Part shown: positions 5,976 to 7,682 of the stretch, piece by piece
How positions within the stretch are numbered: the first letter of the stretch is position 1
How the letters are laid out: every line of letters starts with the position of its first letter
Assembly (NCBI GenBank): GCA_029210545.1
Contig: JARGFV010000006.1
Coordinates: 39,579 to 47,260 of the forward strand
DNA: 7,682 bases
DNA from: a bacterium
GTDB lineage: Bacteria; BMS3Abin14
Direction: 5' to 3'
The notes under the pieces: model-generated
Databases searched by the model: none
What the model was told of the DNA's origin: nothing
The model's input: only the letters and a program-made list of their open reading frames with translations
Program-made: the position numbers and the translations under genes

Positions 5976-6005
5976 AAGCTGAGCTTAGAAATCTAAGCTC
6001 AGCTT
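5976..6005. repeat. Perfect 14-bp inverted repeat over the PurF-like stop codon
   Basis: Arm AAGCTGAGCTTAGA (5976-5989), spacer AA, arm TCTAAGCTCAGCTT (5992-6005), fully complementary. It spans the TAA stop (5985-5987) and the last six codons of the PurF-like gene and abuts the inverted heptamer half. As RNA it would fold into a hairpin of about 13 bp with a 4-base loop. There is no T-run after it on either strand, so a classical intrinsic terminator is not supported; 3'-end protection or a recombination/replication structure are alternatives. Confidence 0.75.
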
Positions 6006-7466
6006 GTGATACGTCTCCACCTCTGCCTTGATCCAGTCCGGCCAGAACTCCTCCGAAATGGGGTAGGTGGCGTCCATGGCCTGGAAGGAGCCGGGACCGG
6101 TGACCGCCTCCACATTCTCCCTGGTGTTGTAACAGACACGATCGAGGCCCGTCAGTTTAGCGACACGGAGATTGATCTCGTCGAGGGACCTGTCGTAGGG
6201 GTTCTCCCCCTTGAAAGCCCTCTGCACCGCCAGTTCGTCCATACATTCCCTGCCCCTGCGCCACTCCTTGAACGACGGGAAGAACATGGGGCCGTAGGAT
6301 ATCCAGAACTCCACCCTGATCGCTCCCGAGTTGTAAACGGTCCACACGGAACCGCCCTCGCTGACACTGCCCTTGACGATGCTGTCGTCCCCCATGATGA
6401 CCTTTTTTCCCTTCAGTACAGAATCCACCCCGGCGAACTTGAGCCCCACTTCCACCTTGCGCCGGCGTATCTGGGACTCCTGGAAAGTCCGGATGGCCTG
6501 GGCCTGTTTGACCAGCCCGTGGGAGAGGGGCATTCCCAGCCCCTCGGCGATCCCGTAGGAGACGCCCCGGCCGGAATCCGGGTTGGGGATCACCACGTCA
6601 ACCTCCGGTCTGCCGTAGTATTCGGCCAGTTGGTGACCCAGCTCCTTTCGCAGGACGAAGATCTCCTTGCCCTGGTACAGGGACGCCACGTTGCCGAAAT
6701 AGACCCCCTGGAACACGTCGGGCAGGGGTGTCTCCTCGCGCAGCCTGCGGGTCTCGATCCCGCTGGGTGAGCAGATGGTCATCTCGGCGCCGACGTACTC
6801 CCGCTCCATGGTTCCCCCCAGCCTCCTGTGGGAAATGCTCTCGGAACTGGCGACGAATGCCCCATCCACCGTGCCGAAACACATCGGCTCGAACCCCCTC
6901 GTGTCGTTGAGAACGATCAGAGAGGTGTGCCGGCCGTCGTATACCAGGGCCGTAAGCGCGAAGGTCGCCCTTCCGTGGAGGGCGTCGACCAGGAGCCGCC
7001 CGGCCTCGAAAGAGATCCCCGCCCTGGTGACGCACCCGTGAAGGAGGGCGCCCATGAGTTCCGTCCTGTTGGCGGTCTCGAAGGAATACCGGTCACCCAG
7101 TTCCGCTGCCAGTTCGTCGTCCCCCACGATCCGTCCGCTCATGGTGATGGCAATTTCGCAGGGAGAATCGAACTTCGGCTTGACGAGGATAGGTTCGGCG
7201 TTCCTTTTTTCGGCGATCTTGTTCTTGGTGTAGCCCACGTTGCCGATGGCCGCCGCGGGTCCCAGCTCCTGGAACATCCTGATCATGTCCATGTCCAGGA
7301 CGTCGGCGATGCCCCCCACGCCCTTGAGGATGTTGATCCCCCGTGAGGTGCCGACAGCGATCCCCGAACCGGTCTTGCCCCGGTGCTGGAGGGCTCCCGT
7401 GGCGAGGAAAGTCTTCTGAACAAGTTCCCCGTCACCGGGGCAGTAGATACCTGTGATGCCGTCCAT
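5985..7466 (-). CDS. PurF-like protein with a non-catalytic glutaminase domain
   Basis: A 493-residue relative of glutamine PRPP amidotransferase, the first committed enzyme of purine synthesis. The N-terminal Ntn-hydrolase domain is recognisable: MDGITGIY corresponds to the family's MCGIVGI, and HRG is kept at 28-30. But the nucleophile Cys is D2, the oxyanion Asn of the family's NG pair is S110 (S-G), and the Asp of the TSDSE motif aligns with R134 (NRTEL). The phosphoribosyltransferase half is better kept: pyrophosphate loop PNPDSGR (294-300), a flexible loop with RTF and RRRK (326-337), and PRPP motif VIMGDDSIVKG with D360-D361. No Cys cluster of the iron-sulfur type ends the protein (FQAMDATYP where clostered-Cys forms have FCTACF-like sequence). 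AGGAG six bases before this ATG fixes the start; a 27-codon upstream extension lacks homology. Function is unknown: ammonia-dependent transferase, PRPP sensor, or PurF partner are possibilities. Confidence 0.85.
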   Translation of the reverse strand: MDGITGIYCPGDGELVQKTFLATGALQHRGKTGSGIAVGTSRGINILKGVGGIADVLDMDMIRMFQELGPAAAIGNVGYTKNKIAEKRNAEPILVKPKFDSPCEIAITMSGRIVGDDELAAELGDRYSFETANRTELMGALLHGCVTRAGISFEAGRLLVDALHGRATFALTALVYDGRHTSLIVLNDTRGFEPMCFGTVDGAFVASSESISHRRLGGTMEREYVGAEMTICSPSGIETRRLREETPLPDVFQGVYFGNVASLYQGKEIFVLRKELGHQLAEYYGRPEVDVVIPNPDSGRGVSYGIAEGLGMPLSHGLVKQAQAIRTFQESQIRRRKVEVGLKFAGVDSVLKGKKVIMGDDSIVKGSVSEGGSVWTVYNSGAIRVEFWISYGPMFFPSFKEWRRGRECMDELAVQRAFKGENPYDRSLDEINLRVAKLTGLDRVCYNTRENVEAVTGPGSFQAMDATYPISEEFWPDWIKAEVETYHKLSLDF

Positions 7467-7682
7467 GGAGGTCTCCTGAAAAAGTACGAAGGGCGATAAG
7501 CGAAGAAAAACCTTCCAGGCATCTTGGCACAGTGCGATGGGGAGCACAAGAAAAGGAAAGTCTTTGGGTGAATGAGATATTGCGGCGTTCTACCCTGCAT
7601 ACCATCATGGGCAACCGACCGATTTCTGCACCGGATCATGTGCACTCCTCCATTAAGCCGCCTATAGAGGGGTACGGGACCA
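7467..7682 (-). other. Leader region of the PurF-like gene; no certain feature
   Basis: No known RNA motif or confident promoter was recognised. The clear ribosome-binding site of the PurF-like gene is AGGAG at 7473-7477. Further upstream GGAGGA stands six bases before an ATG at 7637-7639, a surprisingly good initiation signal, but the frame it opens has an unremarkable composition and runs out of frame into the PurF-like gene. It could be a short regulatory open frame, the remains of a gene, or chance. A weak TTGCCC/TAGAAC pair with a 16-base gap lies shortly after it. Confidence 0.3.

Noticed and set aside
5976-6005. Intrinsic terminator
   Set aside because: The hairpin is strong but no run of T follows on either strand.
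6006-6770. Plus-strand open frame opposite the PurF-like gene
   Set aside because: No domain is seen, and the minus strand carries clear PurF-family motifs over the same bases.
7467-7547. 27-residue N-terminal extension of the PurF-like protein
   Set aside because: Family homology begins at MDGITG, AGGAG is ideally placed before that ATG, and the extension has no similarity to a PurF propeptide ending before Cys.

Overview
The window is a high-GC bacterial chromosome segment with Gram-negative gene content: a TolC-type outer-membrane factor, a periplasmic adaptor and an inner-membrane MFS pump. Gene content and style point to a deltaproteobacterium (Desulfobacterota-like). That assignment is inference; no rRNA or tRNA is present to confirm it. 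All large genes lie on the minus strand, and the only clear plus-strand gene is small and visibly AT-richer.

Read on the minus strand (right to left), the layout is as follows. (1) A leader with no certain gene, 7467-7682. (2) A PurF-like protein, 5985-7466, that keeps the phosphoribosyltransferase signature but has lost the catalytic residues of the glutaminase half. (3) An intergenic block, 5705-5984, holding a convincing TetR-type operator with an overlapping promoter and a long array of degenerate 7-base repeats. (4) An efflux operon: TetR regulator (5102-5704), TolC-type protein (3700-5052), HlyD/EmrA-type adaptor (2490-3671) and DHA2/EmrB-type MFS pump (385-1932). (5) A repeat-rich left end, 1-384, with a doubtful open frame running off the window.

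The efflux genes together make a tripartite drug/toxin exporter, probably repressed by its own TetR protein through the palindrome at 5724-5745. The operon is interrupted between adaptor and pump by about 550 bases. This insert carries a plus-strand four-helix-bundle (23S rRNA intervening-sequence family) gene, bracketed by two arrays of a degenerate heptamer with core RCTATGR. The left array has the core on the top strand and the right array has it on the bottom strand, so the arrays form an inverted pair around the gene. A third array at 5787-5975 has the same head-to-head layout with no gene inside.

The most notable observations are: this gene-plus-heptamer-array unit and its gene-less counterpart, which look like a non-canonical mobile or self-propagating element; and the PurF paralogue whose nucleophile Cys is Asp, oxyanion Asn is Ser and substrate-binding Asp appears to be Arg, while the PRPP loop is kept.
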